Origin: Marivirga aurantiaca
GTDB lineage: Bacteria; Bacteroidota; Bacteroidia; Cytophagales; Cyclobacteriaceae
Direction of reading: 5' to 3'
DNA: 64,000 nt
Assembly (NCBI RefSeq): GCF_016679925.1
Contig: NZ_JAEQBW010000001.1
Coordinates: 310,001 to 374,000, forward strand
A model generated the notes under the pieces. It was not told where the DNA came from and searched no databases. It saw only the letters and a program-made list of their open reading frames with translations. Position 1 is the first letter of the stretch. Every line of letters starts with the position of its first letter. The position numbers were made by a program, and so were the translations under genes. Positions 63,384 through 64,000 of the stretch are shown here, piece by piece.

Positions 63384-64000
63384 ATGTTAAAATTCAATAA
63401 CTATAAAATAATTTCAATTCCTGTGCTTGCCTTTGTATTGACTTCATGTGGAGCAGGCAAGGATGATCCCGGTACTGAATTTGCACCCAATATGTATCAT
63501 GCAGTTCCTTATGAGCCCTTGATTCAAATCACTGATAAAAGTGAAGGTGATTGGGTCGTTTCAGATGAGGATGAATATGGAGAATATTACAGTTCAAATC
63601 CTAATAATCCGTTTGAAATGAATATGAGGCTACCTGCTGAAAACTCTGTGCCTCGTTCAAGAAATGGAATGATTCCATACAGGCTTCACAAAGATAGTGT
63701 AGATTTGGCTGCAAGAACATTAGAAAACCCTTTCCCTGCTGAAGACGCAGTGATAGCGGAAGGGAAGGTTTTATATACTAAGTATTGTACCCACTGTCAC
63801 GGTGAAAATGGTGGTGGCTCTATGGATGAGACGGCTTTAGTGGGACAAGCTTTAAAAGGAGTGCCTGCTTATAATTCTGGTGCGACATCACAATTATCCG
63901 GAGGACATATTTTTCATGTGATCACACATGGAATTCGCAGAATGGGGCCTCATGGCTCTCAAGTTCAGCAAGAGGACAGATGGAAGATTGTTCGATATGT
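63384..64000 (+). CDS. actE: ACIII subunit ActE, monohaem cytochrome c lipoprotein (cut by the window)
   Basis: The frame runs off the right edge. Translation from the ATG at 63384 gives a lipoprotein signal (SIPVLAFVLTSC, with Cys at about residue 22), a polar part (MYHAVPYEPLIQITDK), and a haem site CTHCHGENGGGS near residue 134. HGIRRMGPHG near 182 may hold the axial Met. ActE donates electrons onward to the oxidase in this complex. It follows actD by 10 bases; actF and the cytochrome oxidase genes are expected beyond the window. Confidence 0.9.
   Translation, partial: MLKFNNYKIISIPVLAFVLTSCGAGKDDPGTEFAPNMYHAVPYEPLIQITDKSEGDWVVSDEDEYGEYYSSNPNNPFEMNMRLPAENSVPRSRNGMIPYRLHKDSVDLAARTLENPFPAEDAVIAEGKVLYTKYCTHCHGENGGGSMDETALVGQALKGVPAYNSGATSQLSGGHIFHVITHGIRRMGPHGSQVQQEDRWKIVRY

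Overview
The window comes from a Bacteroidota chromosome, most likely a marine member of the Cytophagales (Marivirga or Fulvivirga-like; the genus is a guess). Support: low G+C; promoters of the Bacteroidota form TTTG-N19-TAnnTTTG upstream of at least three genes; an act (alternative complex III) operon; DUF3127, DUF3822 and DUF1573 proteins; and many short intergenic palindromes typical of the phylum. I see no rRNA, tRNA or CRISPR array.

Layout. 1-24 kb is mostly core genome: the end of an ABC exporter, a lipoprotein pair, an esterase, a GT2 glycosyltransferase, a HAD phosphatase, purB, isoaspartyl peptidase, a giant TPR protein, aroQ/xerD in tight divergence, coaD with its DUF3822 partner, a Nudix/thioesterase/RecD-like helicase group, a thiolase and a long PLP enzyme. 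24-36.9 kb is accessory. It holds a REP-associated transposase (RAYT) with REP palindromes inside and beside it, a double-length four-module UvrA-like ATPase, an IS200-like transposase flanked by palindromic ends with two transposase-less derivatives, a Tet(M)-like ribosomal protection GTPase, and a Thoeris anti-phage locus (SIR2-SLOG ThsA with two different TIR proteins), followed by a structured hairpin block and a KilA-N gene relic. 37-46.6 kb holds outer-membrane proteins, a PagL-like lipid A deacylase of higher G+C, small membrane proteins, a PLP-binding protein, GH3 and LysE proteins, and an RHH/MazF toxin-antitoxin pair with a palindromic operator. 46.6-50.6 kb is a histidine-utilisation cluster (hutU-hutI-hutG). 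50.7-55.6 kb has MscS, alanine dehydrogenase and a fused 2-oxoacid dehydrogenase E1. The window ends in the act operon (actA-B-C-D-E, the last cut off), preceded by a stand-alone copy of the actA N-terminal cytochrome domain.

How the genes work together. hutU/I/G degrade urocanate to glutamate, alanine dehydrogenase and the E1 fusion feed carbon to central metabolism, and ACIII oxidises quinol and passes electrons through its c-type haems to the terminal oxidase. The Thoeris genes should act as one unit: TIR proteins make a cyclic ADP-ribose signal on infection, ThsA binds it through SLOG and destroys NAD+ through SIR2. The best candidates for something new are the two-sensor Thoeris locus, the four-module UvrA-like protein near a ribosomal protection GTPase, and the repeat biology around the two transposases.
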